From assembly GCF_006439335.1 (NCBI RefSeq), contig NZ_SAWY01000008.1:1-64000 (forward strand): a stretch of DNA of 64,000 bases, in the 5' to 3' direction. Positions 30,680 to 39,373 of the stretch are shown piece after piece. The first letter of the stretch is position 1; every line of letters begins with the position of its first letter. The DNA is from Litorilituus lipolyticus (GTDB lineage Bacteria > Pseudomonadota > Gammaproteobacteria > Enterobacterales > Alteromonadaceae). The position numbers and the translations under genes are program-made. A model generated the notes under the pieces. It was not told where the DNA came from and searched no databases. It saw nothing but the letters and a program-made list of their open reading frames with translations.

Positions 30680-31336
30680 ATGGAATTTATATTATTTGCC
30701 TTAATTAGTTTGATCGTTGTTGTAGCTGTATTGGCTAGCCGATTAAATGACAATAGCTTTCCTTTTCCTTTTGATAGTAAGAATACTATTTTCACACCTG
30801 CTGAGAAAAACTTTCAAAACTTGGTAGAACAAGCAATGGGGCCCAAATATCGAGTCCTAAATCGTGTTAAATTGTCTGATATTGTCACCATAAGACAAGG
30901 TGTCTCTAATCGCGCCAGTCAGTCTGCAGCTGCGAATGCTGAAGGAAAATTTCTCGATTTTGTTATTTGTGAACGCCAGTCTATGACTTTACTAGGTGCA
31001 ATTGATTTAGTTGATACCCAAGGCAAAGGCTACAAAGTGAAGAAAGATTGGTTTGTTAGCGGCTCACTAGAAGCGGCATCAATTCCTCATTTAAGAATCA
31101 AGGTTAAAGCAAATTACACCTTAGATGAAATTCGCGCTTGTATTCAAAATCGCCTAATTGCAAATCGTGGTGTTAATGCTGCACCACAACCTAAAGTAAA
31201 AGGCCGTGTTATTCCTGCGCCATTAGTTAAGGCAAGAAATAAAAGTGTAGGTGCCGTAACGCCTGCAGCGGCTCAAGCCCAACTAGGGCAATTAGAAGCG
31301 AATTTAAACACACCAACAGCGGCGTTACCTCATTAA
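30680..31336 (+). CDS. Membrane-anchored DUF2726 protein
   Basis: I chose the ATG at 30680 (218 residues) because GGAG lies six bases before it; an ATG at 30665 is also in frame. An N-terminal transmembrane helix (FILFALISLIVVVAVLA) is followed by a DUF2726 domain. That domain has a restriction-endonuclease-like look: TPAEKNFQNLVEQAMG, GKFLDFVICERQSMTLLGAIDL, and WFVSGSLEAASIPHLRI. The last 55 residues are rich in Ala, Pro and Gln and probably disordered. Function is unknown. The domain often occurs with topoisomerase-type zinc fingers, which are absent here. Confidence 0.75.
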   Translation: MEFILFALISLIVVVAVLASRLNDNSFPFPFDSKNTIFTPAEKNFQNLVEQAMGPKYRVLNRVKLSDIVTIRQGVSNRASQSAAANAEGKFLDFVICERQSMTLLGAIDLVDTQGKGYKVKKDWFVSGSLEAASIPHLRIKVKANYTLDEIRACIQNRLIANRGVNAAPQPKVKGRVIPAPLVKARNKSVGAVTPAAAQAQLGQLEANLNTPTAALPH

Positions 31337-31346
31337 CCTCTTTTTT

Positions 31347-31376
31347 GCTTAGTGCTTATTTATTTAAGCACTAAGC
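31347..31376 (+). terminator. Perfect 12-base hairpin after the DUF2726 gene
   Basis: GCTTAGTGCTTA and TAAGCACTAAGC pair fully around a six-base loop, eleven bases after the stop. A T tract precedes the hairpin and does not follow it, so it may be a weak terminator or mRNA end protector. Confidence 0.5.
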
Positions 31377-31463
31377 GCTTCATTTCACTTATTTTGTCTT
31401 ATTTTTTTCATGTGACTAAGGTAAAGTAACCCTCTGTGTTTTCAAGAGTTTCGTTCCATCGAT

Positions 31464-31985
31464 ATGTATAAAGTTAAAGGGTTTACGTTAATAGAGTTAG
31501 TAATTGTTATTGTTTTACTTGGCATACTATCAGTCATAGCTGCACCTAAATTTATTGAGTTACAACGTGAAAGCCGTATAAGTGTTTTAAATCAGGTACA
31601 GGCTTCCTTTAAATCTGTTGCCACAATGACAAATAGCAAAGCAATTATTCAGCAATTTGAAGATGGCACTATTGATGTAGATGGCAATGCAATTCAAATA
31701 AGAGGCAGCTTCCCGACGGGACATTGGAATAATACTTGGCGATATGCCATGAACATTGGTAAAGAGATTGGATTTACTCGTACAAATCAAATATGTACTC
31801 AAAATGATTTATGTGGAGTGGGAAATCAACGAAATGCACCAAGTTTACCTATTGCGACAACAAGTCGTGGTTTAGTACTGATCTGGCTGGAAGGAATGAA
31901 GCTTTCAGACTTATGCTATAGCTATTATTATAATGACGAATTAGGTGAATTTCCTGAAGTAGGTATGGTAACCGATGGTTGCTAA
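31464..31985 (+). CDS. Type IV pilin-like prepilin (MSHA/PilE-like)
   Basis: The 173-residue protein has a class III signal: short leader MYKVKG, then FTLIELVIVIVLLGILSVIAA with Glu at mature position 5, as cleaved and methylated by prepilin peptidase. The globular part has cysteine pairs CTQNDLC and a C-terminal Cys opposite LSDLCYSYYY, typical of a D-region disulfide. It resembles MSHA minor or major pilins. No pilus assembly genes are near, so it is a stand-alone prepilin gene in this window. Confidence 0.85.
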   Translation: MYKVKGFTLIELVIVIVLLGILSVIAAPKFIELQRESRISVLNQVQASFKSVATMTNSKAIIQQFEDGTIDVDGNAIQIRGSFPTGHWNNTWRYAMNIGKEIGFTRTNQICTQNDLCGVGNQRNAPSLPIATTSRGLVLIWLEGMKLSDLCYSYYYNDELGEFPEVGMVTDGC

Positions 31986-32072
31986 TTGGAATAAATAGTT
32001 TAACTACTGCTTAAATTAGCTAAAACCCTTTATAATGACAACAGAATGAAATAAACACCCACAGGAAAACAA

Positions 32073-32807
32073 ATGAAAGCAGGTATTATTGGGGCGATGG
32101 AGCCTGAAGTTGCTATTTTAAAAGCTAAATTAGTTAATGCAAAGACAACTGAGCATGCCGGATATACTTTTTATCAAGGTCAGCTAGAGGGTAGCGATGT
32201 AGTTATTGTACAATCTGGCATCGGTAAGGTCGCATCAGCCTTAGCAACAGCTGTGTTAATAGATCAGTTTTCTGTCGATTATGTTGTAAACACGGGGTCT
32301 GCTGGTGGTTTTGATCCAACATTAAAAGTAGGTGATATCGTAGTGAGTTCTGAAGTACGCTACCACGATGTTGATGTAACGGCTTTTGGTTATGAAATTG
32401 GTCAGTTACCTGCAAACCCTGCTGCTTATATACCACACCCACAGTTAGTGGCTGCCGCTCAGGCAGGTATTGAGCAATTAAGTCAGGAAAAGGAGTTATC
32501 ACTTCGTGCGATCTCAGGGTTAATCACTACAGGTGATACTTTTATGACCAAAGAAGATGATATTACTAAAGCGAGAAATAACTTCCCAACTATGGCAGCA
32601 GTAGAAATGGAAGGGGCAGCGATTGCTCAAGCCTGTTTACAATTTAAAACACCATTTGTCATCATCAGATCGTTATCAGATATTGCGGGTAAAGAGTCTC
32701 CACAAAGCTTTGAAGAGTATTTAGAAACCGCTTCTGTAAACTCCTCTCAGTTAGTGATCAATATGTTAGCTGAATTAAAAACAACTCAACTATCTTCAGA
32801 GAGTTAA
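32073..32807 (+). CDS. mtnN: 5'-methylthioadenosine/S-adenosylhomocysteine nucleosidase
   Basis: The 244-residue enzyme cleaves the glycosidic bond of MTA and SAH, recycling adenine and removing methyltransferase inhibitors. Landmarks are MKAGIIGAMEPEVAIL (catalytic Glu at the start), VVNTGSAGGFDPTLKVGD, AAVEMEGAAIAQAC (ribose-binding Met/Glu) and IIRSLSDIAG with the catalytic Asp. AGGAAA precedes the ATG. The CobD/CbiB-like gene begins one base after the stop, so the two are translationally linked, an order seen in other Alteromonadales. Confidence 0.96.
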   Translation: MKAGIIGAMEPEVAILKAKLVNAKTTEHAGYTFYQGQLEGSDVVIVQSGIGKVASALATAVLIDQFSVDYVVNTGSAGGFDPTLKVGDIVVSSEVRYHDVDVTAFGYEIGQLPANPAAYIPHPQLVAAAQAGIEQLSQEKELSLRAISGLITTGDTFMTKEDDITKARNNFPTMAAVEMEGAAIAQACLQFKTPFVIIRSLSDIAGKESPQSFEEYLETASVNSSQLVINMLAELKTTQLSSES

Positions 32808-32808
32808 C

Positions 32809-33780
32809 ATGACTATCGACACATTATTTGAGTTAAATAACTTTAGCTATAGTGTGTTGATACTTGTTGTGGTTGTTATATTAAAAGCGTTTGTGACTCG
32901 GCTAGTTAGCCATGAGCCACTGCGTTTTTTTCATTTTTACTGCCGCCAATTGAGCAATAAAGTAAATAAGCCTGAAAATAGTCAGCAGCAAAAGAAGATT
33001 GCGGGATTGATTGCAATATTGGTTACTCTATTACCATTGACCATTATTTTATGGTTGTTTGAAGATTTTGTCGCTGTCACTGAACTTTGGCATGCTTTGT
33101 TGTTGTATTTGGCTCTGGGTTCTTTTGGTCTCAAATCAGTAACAAAGCAAATAGCGCAGGACTTAGTCGCTAACCAAAGCTATCAAGCTAAACAAGTATT
33201 ATCACCTTTGACTTTAAGAGATACAGATAAACTCTCTCCCATTGGGATTAGTAAGGCAGCAATAGAGGTGCAATTATTAAAAACATTGCAGCAAGGTTAT
33301 GTTGTGGCGTGCCTTTATTTATTATTCGGTCCGTTAACGGCGCTTTGCTATCGTTTGCTGCTAGAGATGCATTATTGCTGGAATGTAAAGTTGGCGAAAT
33401 ACGAGGCTTTTGGTGGTGCGGCTAAAGCCTTGGTGGAAATAATCCAATGGCTTCCAGTGAGGTTGTTTTCATTATTATTGTTAATGCTAAGTTTAGGAAA
33501 GAATTTTTTATTGTTTTGGCGCTTAAGTAAGCCTTATTTCTTTCAATTGAATAATAACTTTGCTTTACAGTTGTTTGCCTTAGTATTAGAAATTAAACTA
33601 GGCGGAGTTGCTATGTATAATCAACATAAACTAAGACGGATTAGTTTTAATGACTTGGCTAAACAGCCACAAGTCACAGATATAATTCATGCCAATAAAG
33701 AGATAAAGTTAGTGATTTATCTAAGCTTCATTATGCTAATTTCACTAGCAATAATTAGCGGTGTTGTACGTCCTACCTAG
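32809..33780 (+). CDS. CobD/CbiB-family membrane protein
   Basis: The 323-residue membrane protein has about five hydrophobic segments and the CobD/CbiB/AmpE-like pattern: LWHALLLYLALGSFGLKSV, LSPLTLRDTDKLSPIGISKAAIE, and a late MYNQHKLRRISF. True CbiB proteins make adenosylcobinamide phosphate. The central part is diverged, so a cobalamin step is likely but not proven. The start codon lies one base beyond the mtnN stop. Several Alteromonadales pair this gene with mtnN and a BtuF-type binding protein; the latter is absent here. Confidence 0.72.
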   Translation: MTIDTLFELNNFSYSVLILVVVVILKAFVTRLVSHEPLRFFHFYCRQLSNKVNKPENSQQQKKIAGLIAILVTLLPLTIILWLFEDFVAVTELWHALLLYLALGSFGLKSVTKQIAQDLVANQSYQAKQVLSPLTLRDTDKLSPIGISKAAIEVQLLKTLQQGYVVACLYLLFGPLTALCYRLLLEMHYCWNVKLAKYEAFGGAAKALVEIIQWLPVRLFSLLLLMLSLGKNFLLFWRLSKPYFFQLNNNFALQLFALVLEIKLGGVAMYNQHKLRRISFNDLAKQPQVTDIIHANKEIKLVIYLSFIMLISLAIISGVVRPT

Positions 33781-33847
33781 TTATTTAAAAATATTGAGCA
33801 TGATTAATTAATACTACTTTCATTCATAAAATAAAAGAGAAAAAAAC

Positions 33848-34261
33848 ATGAATTTATTCAAGATAAAAACTTATTTTAAAATGCTTACTTTAGTAGTTAG
33901 CAGCTTCTTTATGTTGAACGCTTTTGCTGGGCAAACCCCTGCCATTTCACAGCAAGCATTAATTGAAGCGATGGCTCAAGACGCGAATAATATTGTAGTA
34001 CTCGATGTGAGAAGTGCTGAAGAGTTTAATGAAGGCCACATTAAAGGTGCAATTAATGTTAGTCATAATACGGTTGAAGAAAATTTAGCTAAGCTTACTC
34101 AATATAAAGATAAAAAAGTAGTTGTGTATTGTCGCTCAGGCCGTAGAGCAGGCATAGCTGAGCATATTTTAGCAGAAAATGGTTTTACTAAACTTTATCA
34201 TTTAACGGGTGATATGAATGGTTGGGTGGCAGCTAAGTTACCTACAGTAAAAACAAAATAA
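33848..34261 (+). CDS. Periplasmic single-domain rhodanese
   Basis: The 137-residue protein has a signal peptide (cleavage near AFA-G) and one rhodanese domain: VVLDVRSAEEFNEGHIKGAI, then the active-site loop VVYCRSGRRAG with the catalytic Cys near residue 98. It would carry a persulfide in the periplasm; donor and acceptor are unknown. AAAAGAGAAAA precedes the ATG. The gene is followed after 28 bases by a TRIC-like channel gene on the same strand, so they may be co-transcribed. Confidence 0.88.
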   Translation: MNLFKIKTYFKMLTLVVSSFFMLNAFAGQTPAISQQALIEAMAQDANNIVVLDVRSAEEFNEGHIKGAINVSHNTVEENLAKLTQYKDKKVVVYCRSGRRAGIAEHILAENGFTKLYHLTGDMNGWVAAKLPTVKTK

Positions 34262-34289
34262 CTTCCGTTAACGTTAAGAATAAAGTGAC

Positions 34290-34919
34290 ATGAGCGAACT
34301 GCTTTTTTATTTAGACATCTTTGGGATAGTAGTGTTTGCATTCTCAGGGGCACTAATGGCAGGTCGCTATCAGCTTGATCCTTTTGGGGTTGTGGTTTTA
34401 GCTTCCGTAACAGCTATTGGTGGTGGCACTATTCGAGATGTCATTCTTCAAACCCAAGTATTTTGGGTTGCTAAACCTTACTACTTGTATGTAATTTTAG
34501 CGACATCGTTGTTAACGATCATGCTAATTAGGCAGCCCAAACTTATTCCCAAACGTTTTCTTCTTATTGCCGATGCATTAGGTCTAGCTTTATTTGCTGT
34601 GCTTGGAACGCAGAAATCACTATATTTGGGGGCTCCTGTTCCCGTTGCAATAGTGTTAGGTACGATTACCGGTGTTGCTGGCGGTATGATCAGAGATGTA
34701 TTATGTAATGTTATCCCTTTGATTTTAAGACAAGAGATATATGCATTAGCTGCCATGTTAGGTGGTTGTTTGTATATATTGCTTGATTGGTTAGGTTGGG
34801 GTGAAAATCAAGCCATTATAGCCTCTATGTCTGCCGCATTATGTTTGCGGTTAGCGGCAATTTATTGGCGAGTATCACTACCCGCCTTTGATATTCCTGA
34901 ACAAGATAATAAGCGTTAG
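34290..34919 (+). CDS. TRIC-type cation channel family protein (UPF0126, YicG-like)
   Basis: The 209-residue protein has seven hydrophobic helices arranged as two homologous triple-helix repeats, each starting with a glycine motif: VFAFSGALMAGRYQLDPFGV with GGGTIRDVIL, and GLALFAVLGTQKSLYLG with AGGMIRDVLCNVIPLILR. This is the UPF0126/YicG family, related to TRIC channels that pass monovalent cations. It starts 28 bases after the rhodanese gene. Its TAG overlaps the TAA of the convergent outer-membrane protein gene, with no terminator between them. Confidence 0.87.
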   Translation: MSELLFYLDIFGIVVFAFSGALMAGRYQLDPFGVVVLASVTAIGGGTIRDVILQTQVFWVAKPYYLYVILATSLLTIMLIRQPKLIPKRFLLIADALGLALFAVLGTQKSLYLGAPVPVAIVLGTITGVAGGMIRDVLCNVIPLILRQEIYALAAMLGGCLYILLDWLGWGENQAIIASMSAALCLRLAAIYWRVSLPAFDIPEQDNKR

Positions 34920-35533
34920 AAGGCGTAGCTAATACCCACATTAGGAGAGGTAAACGTTAAATCACCCATGTCTTGGTAACGTAAGCCTACATTCATACCA
35001 ATGCCACAATTCCAACGATACTGCCAGCCAGCTTCTAAAAATAAACCTGTGCCAGTATCACCTTGCCAATTCTTATTGATTGAATCATCAGAATACAATT
35101 CATAATCGTAATATTGAGCGCCTAGCTTAGCGTATAAGCTATTTCTTTCTGAAATAGGCAAGTCAGCTTTAATGGCAACAATAAAATTATCTAATTCAAA
35201 CTCTTCGGCTGCTGTATTAAATAGTGGGCCGCTACCATCATCATAGTTACATTGCCATTTGTCTTCTTCAATTTCATCACAATCCCAGCTCCAATCGTCA
35301 ATTTCTACTGATTTGGCATAAGCTAGTTCGATGGAAAAATTATCTGCAAATTGATAGTTATAGAAGAAGTAAGCTTGGGCGAAACCATCGCCATCATTAC
35401 TAGAGTTTTTATATTCGCCACTAGCAATCCCCGTTGTTAAACCGTAACTGTGCGGCTTAACTTGTGCTAATACGGAAGTACTTACTAATGCGAGGGATAA
35501 TAATGAGATTTTTGATAGGTGACTAAATTGCAT
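34916..35533 (-). CDS. Small outer-membrane beta-barrel protein
   Basis: The 205-residue protein has a signal peptide (cleavage near VLA-Q) and alternating amphipathic strands ending in NVGISYAF, with the C-terminal Phe required for outer-membrane insertion. It belongs with eight-stranded OmpA/OmpW-like barrels. An acidic loop around residues 75-100 (DDWSWDCDEIEEDKWQC) carries two cysteines that may pair. Substrate and role are unknown. Its stop overlaps that of the TRIC-like gene. Confidence 0.8.
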   Translation of the reverse strand: MQFSHLSKISLLSLALVSTSVLAQVKPHSYGLTTGIASGEYKNSSNDGDGFAQAYFFYNYQFADNFSIELAYAKSVEIDDWSWDCDEIEEDKWQCNYDDGSGPLFNTAAEEFELDNFIVAIKADLPISERNSLYAKLGAQYYDYELYSDDSINKNWQGDTGTGLFLEAGWQYRWNCGIGMNVGLRYQDMGDLTFTSPNVGISYAF

Positions 35534-35732
35534 GTTTTAAATCCTTTTTTGATACTTTATAAGTATAGATTATCAAGACATTATGACAGCAAAAGATTTT
35601 GCACGGTTTGATAACCTCTAAACGATAATAATAAAAAGTGCGTTAAAAATTACTAAGTAAAATTATCCGTTAGCTCAGTATTATTATCTGTTTAGCAAAT
35701 GTGGGAAGAATGTAAAAAACTGTAAGTCGAGT

Positions 35733-36392
35733 TTATTTAGCAAGAAATAACGCACTCATGTCTTGGTGTGCTTTCTCATACCATCCCTCTTCAATGGAAA
35801 CGGCAGGCAATGCTTCAATCTCAATCACCCCAGTCTTAGCTGTTTTTGCTGATTCATTATAAACCGAGAGAATATTTTTAATGACAACAGGTTGAGCTTT
35901 TAATTGTAGCTTTTCGACTAATACCTTAGTGCCAGCCTCAAAAGGTTCAATTTTACCAGTTTGTGAACGAGTACCCTCAGGAAAAATAACGACTTTTTTG
36001 CCTTTGCACTCTTTGACATCTTTTAATAATTTGATAATAGCACGGCGATCTTTTTGATCTACGGTGATATGACCAACCATATTTACAATATGAGATACTG
36101 GCCATTTGTCCATAATGCCGGTACGGCCAATAAACCTTACGTCATTACCGAGCACTTCTTCTAGGGCGAAAATATCAGCCATGCTTTGATGATTAGCAAT
36201 TAAAATATCTGTATCTTGATCGATTGAACCGATTAAATTAACCGTTCCACCTACACTGCGTACAATGCGAATACTAAAGAAACGACGAAATTTATTAAAG
36301 ACGCTACCATGTTGTTTACAAAGTGATAAGGCAACAGACTCAGCAAAAATAGTTAGATAAGTTATGTATTTTTTTATATAGAAAGACATCAT
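35733..36392 (-). CDS. 1-acyl-sn-glycerol-3-phosphate acyltransferase-like protein
   Basis: The 219-residue protein has the PlsC motifs: NHQSMAD (HX4D) near residue 72, FIGRTGIMDKWP, and FPEGTRSQTGKI near residue 140, with a hydrophobic N-terminal segment. It transfers an acyl chain to lysophosphatidic acid or a similar acceptor at the inner membrane. It is short, and a second full-length PlsC probably exists elsewhere. Its start lies 24 bases after the rraB stop, so the two form an operon. Confidence 0.88.
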   Translation of the reverse strand: MMSFYIKKYITYLTIFAESVALSLCKQHGSVFNKFRRFFSIRIVRSVGGTVNLIGSIDQDTDILIANHQSMADIFALEEVLGNDVRFIGRTGIMDKWPVSHIVNMVGHITVDQKDRRAIIKLLKDVKECKGKKVVIFPEGTRSQTGKIEPFEAGTKVLVEKLQLKAQPVVIKNILSVYNESAKTAKTGVIEIEALPAVSIEEGWYEKAHQDMSALFLAK

Positions 36393-36416
36393 GAATATTA
36401 TTTTTAGTACCGCAGA

Positions 36417-36740
36417 TTAAGCTTCTATTCCCCAGCCATCATTGTAACCTGAAAACTTGGCAGCAATCTGTTCAAAATTTGTTTCTTGGTCAACAATAGC
36501 TTGATGAGTTGGTACCATTTTTACTGTGCAATCTAAATCCCAAACGTTCGGAGTTTCATCGGGATGTATATTAATGGAGAGTTCAGGCATAACTTGCTGT
36601 AAATGTTCAGCCATAGCTTCTGCTTGTGATTTTTGCTCAAATAAATGAAAGAAAACCACATCATGCTCTACTGATAAATCAATGCCGGCTTGCTGCATTT
36701 CAGTAAGTACTTGGCCTGTTTCATCGTTTGGGAAATTCAT
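36417..36740 (-). CDS. rraB: RraB-family ribonuclease E inhibitor
   Basis: The 107-residue acidic protein matches the RraB fold: MNFPNDETGQVLTEMQ at the start, HDVVFFHLFEQKSQAEAMAE in the middle, and the closing IAAKFSGYNDGWGIEA with the DGWG motif. RraB binds RNase E and alters which RNAs the degradosome cuts. The gene lies upstream of the acyltransferase gene with 24 bases between. There is no strong SD-like sequence before the ATG. Confidence 0.88.
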   Translation of the reverse strand: MNFPNDETGQVLTEMQQAGIDLSVEHDVVFFHLFEQKSQAEAMAEHLQQVMPELSINIHPDETPNVWDLDCTVKMVPTHQAIVDQETNFEQIAAKFSGYNDGWGIEA

Positions 36741-36847
36741 AGTAAAGTAACTTGTTATGCTGATAAAGCCGACATTATAAAGTGCTAAAACCAGCTTGAG
36801 AAGTGTTTTGCATTAATTGTTATTTTTATTCGGTTCGCAAGCTCTAA

Positions 36848-37396
36848 TTATTTAATTTTAGGGTATTGTTTTAGCATGGAATGTACAGCAAGTTGAATCT
36901 TTTCATTTACTTCTCGGCTGTTGTCCTTTGTTTTTATTTTTAACGCTTGAGTACTTCGCCAAATGGATCGCTTTTTCTTCGGATCAACAAGATCTATGAT
37001 TAAGGCGCCTTGCCTAATATTTAAATCTCCATCAGTTTTATACCATGCATTTGCCTTTAAGCAGTATTCACAAAAAAGTACTGATTTATTATAAATTGAA
37101 AAATCACGGCCATTTGTAAAAATATGATAAGTGGCAATGATATCTGCGTCTTCTATGTCAGCGTATTCAAAGTTAAGTTGTTCCATATTCTTTTCGATAG
37201 CAATTTCAATGCTATTACGAATAGCTCTACTTAAATTCTGGCTTTCTGCAAATTCGGTATTTTGTTGATAAATACTGTATTTACTCACTTGTTCAAAGTT
37301 GAAGCGACTATGGTAGATAGCATCACTGGTAGGAACCATCGAACATGATGCAAGGCATAAAAGGAGTAATATGGTCGAAAGTTTTATCAGTTGCAC
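36848..37396 (-). CDS. DUF4136-like lipoprotein
   Basis: The 182-residue protein has a lipoprotein signal peptide with lipobox LASC. The mature part resembles DUF4136: FNFEQVSKYSIY, paired helices with AIRNSIEIAIEKNM, DADIIATYHI, then GALIIDLVDPKKKRSIWRST and a final helix ending in YP. Such lipoproteins sit in the outer membrane, with unknown role. An unusual feature is CEYC in the middle of the domain. It is divergent from the TraB/GumN gene. Confidence 0.75.
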   Translation of the reverse strand: MQLIKLSTILLLLCLASCSMVPTSDAIYHSRFNFEQVSKYSIYQQNTEFAESQNLSRAIRNSIEIAIEKNMEQLNFEYADIEDADIIATYHIFTNGRDFSIYNKSVLFCEYCLKANAWYKTDGDLNIRQGALIIDLVDPKKKRSIWRSTQALKIKTKDNSREVNEKIQLAVHSMLKQYPKIK

Positions 37397-37543
37397 GGTT
37401 ATAACTATTTAGGTATTTGTGAAGTAATTAGATTATCAATTAGTGTAAGTTATTAACAGTAAAAATATTTTCTTCATTGCTCGGCTAGTTATCACGCTAT
37501 ATAGTAGGGCACTAGGAATGACTTAACTAATAAAGGGAAAAGT

Positions 37544-38422
37544 ATGAAAAGAAACCTATTGTCAAAGATAATGCTAGCTTCAGCTATGCTAGCAAGCAGC
37601 TTAACATCAAGCTATGTGGCTGCTGAAACATCTGTATGGAAAGTTTCAAAAGGTAATGATCATATATACTTAGGTGGTACGATTCATATTCTACCGGTAT
37701 CTGAATTCCCTCTACCTCAAGAATTTACTGATGCTTATCAAAAAAGTGATGCAATCGTGCTTGAAGCGAAATTGCCTGAAGCAACCGACACAGCATTTCA
37801 AATGAAAATGATGCAAGCCATGTCTTATCAAAATGGTCAGACATTATCTGGAGTGTTATCAAAATCAACATACCAAAAATTATCCGATTATCTTGCTGGC
37901 TTTGGCGCAGATATTAATACCTTAAATGGATTTAAACCGGGCTTTATCATGACGATGATGGCGTTATTAGAAGCACAAAGAGCGCAATTGTCAGGTGATG
38001 GAGTTGATACTTATTTCAATCAAAAAGCGTCAAAAGACAATAAAGCTATAGAATATTTGGAATCAATTGATTTTCAAATGAATATGCTTGCTAGCATTGG
38101 ACAGGGTCACGAAGATAAATTTATCGAATCGAATTTGTCACAGATGGATGACTTCAAAGGCATGTTTACCAAGTTAATAAAATCTTGGCGGGCTGGCGAT
38201 GTTGCAACACTTGAACAAGTAGTCATCAAGCCTTTAAAAGAGGACCCTAAAAGTTATCAAACAATGCTGGTAGATCGTAATAAAAATTGGATTCCATTGA
38301 TTGAAAAAATGTTTAACGACAATGACAAAGAATTTGTTCTCGTTGGCGTTGGGCATTTAATCGGTGATAAAAGCGTTGTGGCACTGCTTAAACAAAAAGG
38401 CTATAGCATAAAGAAACTGTAA
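37544..38422 (+). CDS. Exported TraB/GumN-family protein
   Basis: The 292-residue protein has a signal peptide (cleavage near VAA-E) and the TraB/GumN pattern: IYLGGTIHILP near residue 45, DAIVLEAKLPE, GVDTYFNQKASKDNK, an EYLESIDFQMNM segment, and the closing VLVGVGHLIGDKSVVALLKQ. The paired GTIH and GVGH histidines suggest a metal-dependent hydrolase, related to Tiki-type proteases. Its bacterial role is unknown. AAAGGGAAA precedes the ATG. It is monocistronic. Confidence 0.88.
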   Translation: MKRNLLSKIMLASAMLASSLTSSYVAAETSVWKVSKGNDHIYLGGTIHILPVSEFPLPQEFTDAYQKSDAIVLEAKLPEATDTAFQMKMMQAMSYQNGQTLSGVLSKSTYQKLSDYLAGFGADINTLNGFKPGFIMTMMALLEAQRAQLSGDGVDTYFNQKASKDNKAIEYLESIDFQMNMLASIGQGHEDKFIESNLSQMDDFKGMFTKLIKSWRAGDVATLEQVVIKPLKEDPKSYQTMLVDRNKNWIPLIEKMFNDNDKEFVLVGVGHLIGDKSVVALLKQKGYSIKKL

Positions 38423-38549
38423 TGCCTTCACATTTGTGCGTAATGACTATGGGGTTTACTTTATTGGTGAGCTCCATATGGTGTTTTTGAAGAACTTCGG
38501 CTAATGTAAAATATCGTGTTATAGACGTTAATTGAAAAGGAAGAGATTT

Positions 38550-38963
38550 ATGAAATTCCCAATTGAAGGGGCGTGTCAATGCGGACAGTTAACCTATAAA
38601 TTATTTGAGCCCCCTAAACTGGTGTTAGCCTGTCATTGTACTGAGTGTCAAAAATTATCATCAAGTCCTTTTAGTGTAACAGCCGTTATTGATTCATCTG
38701 CCATTGAGTTTGAGGGAATATTAAAGGAATGGTCGAGAAGTTCAGATAGCGGCAATAGAAATAACGCCAAATTTTGTCCTACCTGTGGCAATAGAGTCTA
38801 CCATTACAACCCTGAAGATAAACAAACTATAAAGCTAAAACTAAAACCCATTCATTTATCTGATGCATCCATTTTTGAACCTAGCGTTCATGTTTGGGTG
38901 AGTGAAAAGTTAAGTTGGTATCAAATACCTGATGGTGTGAAGGTAGTAGAAAAACAGCCATAA
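38550..38963 (+). CDS. GFA/CENP-V family zinc protein
   Basis: Starting at the ATG at 38550 (AGGAAG upstream) the protein has 137 residues. It carries the family cysteines in GACQCGQL, ACHCTECQK and FCPTCGNRVY. A TTG at 38532 is in frame but precedes the binding site. It is a different branch from the GFA protein at 18.6 kb, with the CHCTECQK form of the second motif. Zinc binding is expected, while enzymatic activity is unproven. It is the last recognisable core gene before the accessory stretch. Confidence 0.83.
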   Translation: MKFPIEGACQCGQLTYKLFEPPKLVLACHCTECQKLSSSPFSVTAVIDSSAIEFEGILKEWSRSSDSGNRNNAKFCPTCGNRVYHYNPEDKQTIKLKLKPIHLSDASIFEPSVHVWVSEKLSWYQIPDGVKVVEKQP

Positions 38964-39373
38964 AGTGAAAATGTAATTTAGTTGAATAAGTCTTAACCTG
39001 CTCTGTCAGCTTTGATAAATAGGACCCAATTAAAGCTGACAGTCGCAATTGTGCCAGAAACGGACGTATGCGTTTGGTTTACCAAACGGTTTCTTTGTAC
39101 GTAAAGCCGACGGTTGCCAATTGAGAATCTAAGCGGCTATAGGTCTTTAAAAAAAGCAGCCTCTGAAGGCTTAAAAAAACAAACAACACCATTTTCTTAA
39201 TGTTTTGGTTCCTAAGTTTGAGAAAAAGAGGAGCTTAAAGTTTCTTTAATTAATTCAATCGTTGCAATCTGTAATAGGCCAATCTATATTGTTTGAGTGC
39301 TTTTTCATAATTACAAAAAGCCTTTATATTCACTTGGATAACACGACTTATACTTCGAAAAGGGATATTAAAA
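38964..39373. other. Non-coding left flank of the accessory stretch, with inverted repeats
   Basis: No gene is evident in these 410 bases. They contain an 11-base inverted repeat (CTGTCAGCTTT at 39003-39013, AAAGCTGACAG at 39032-39042) and a tight hairpin CGTTTGGT-TT-ACCAAACG at 39071-39088, itself bracketed by GAAAC and GTTTC. There is no recognisable IS end or tRNA. It may be decayed mobile DNA or a recombination boundary. Confidence 0.5.
39003..39042. repeat. Imperfectly spaced inverted repeat, 11-base arms
   Basis: CTGTCAGCTTT and AAAGCTGACAG are exact reverse complements separated by 18 bases. A related CTGTC/GACAG palindrome occurs on the far side of the accessory stretch at 41545-41559. 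Confidence 0.6.

Noticed and set aside
38964-39373. Integron attC site or tRNA gene in the non-coding flank
   Set aside because: The inverted repeats lack the attC core patterns, and no cloverleaf can be drawn.
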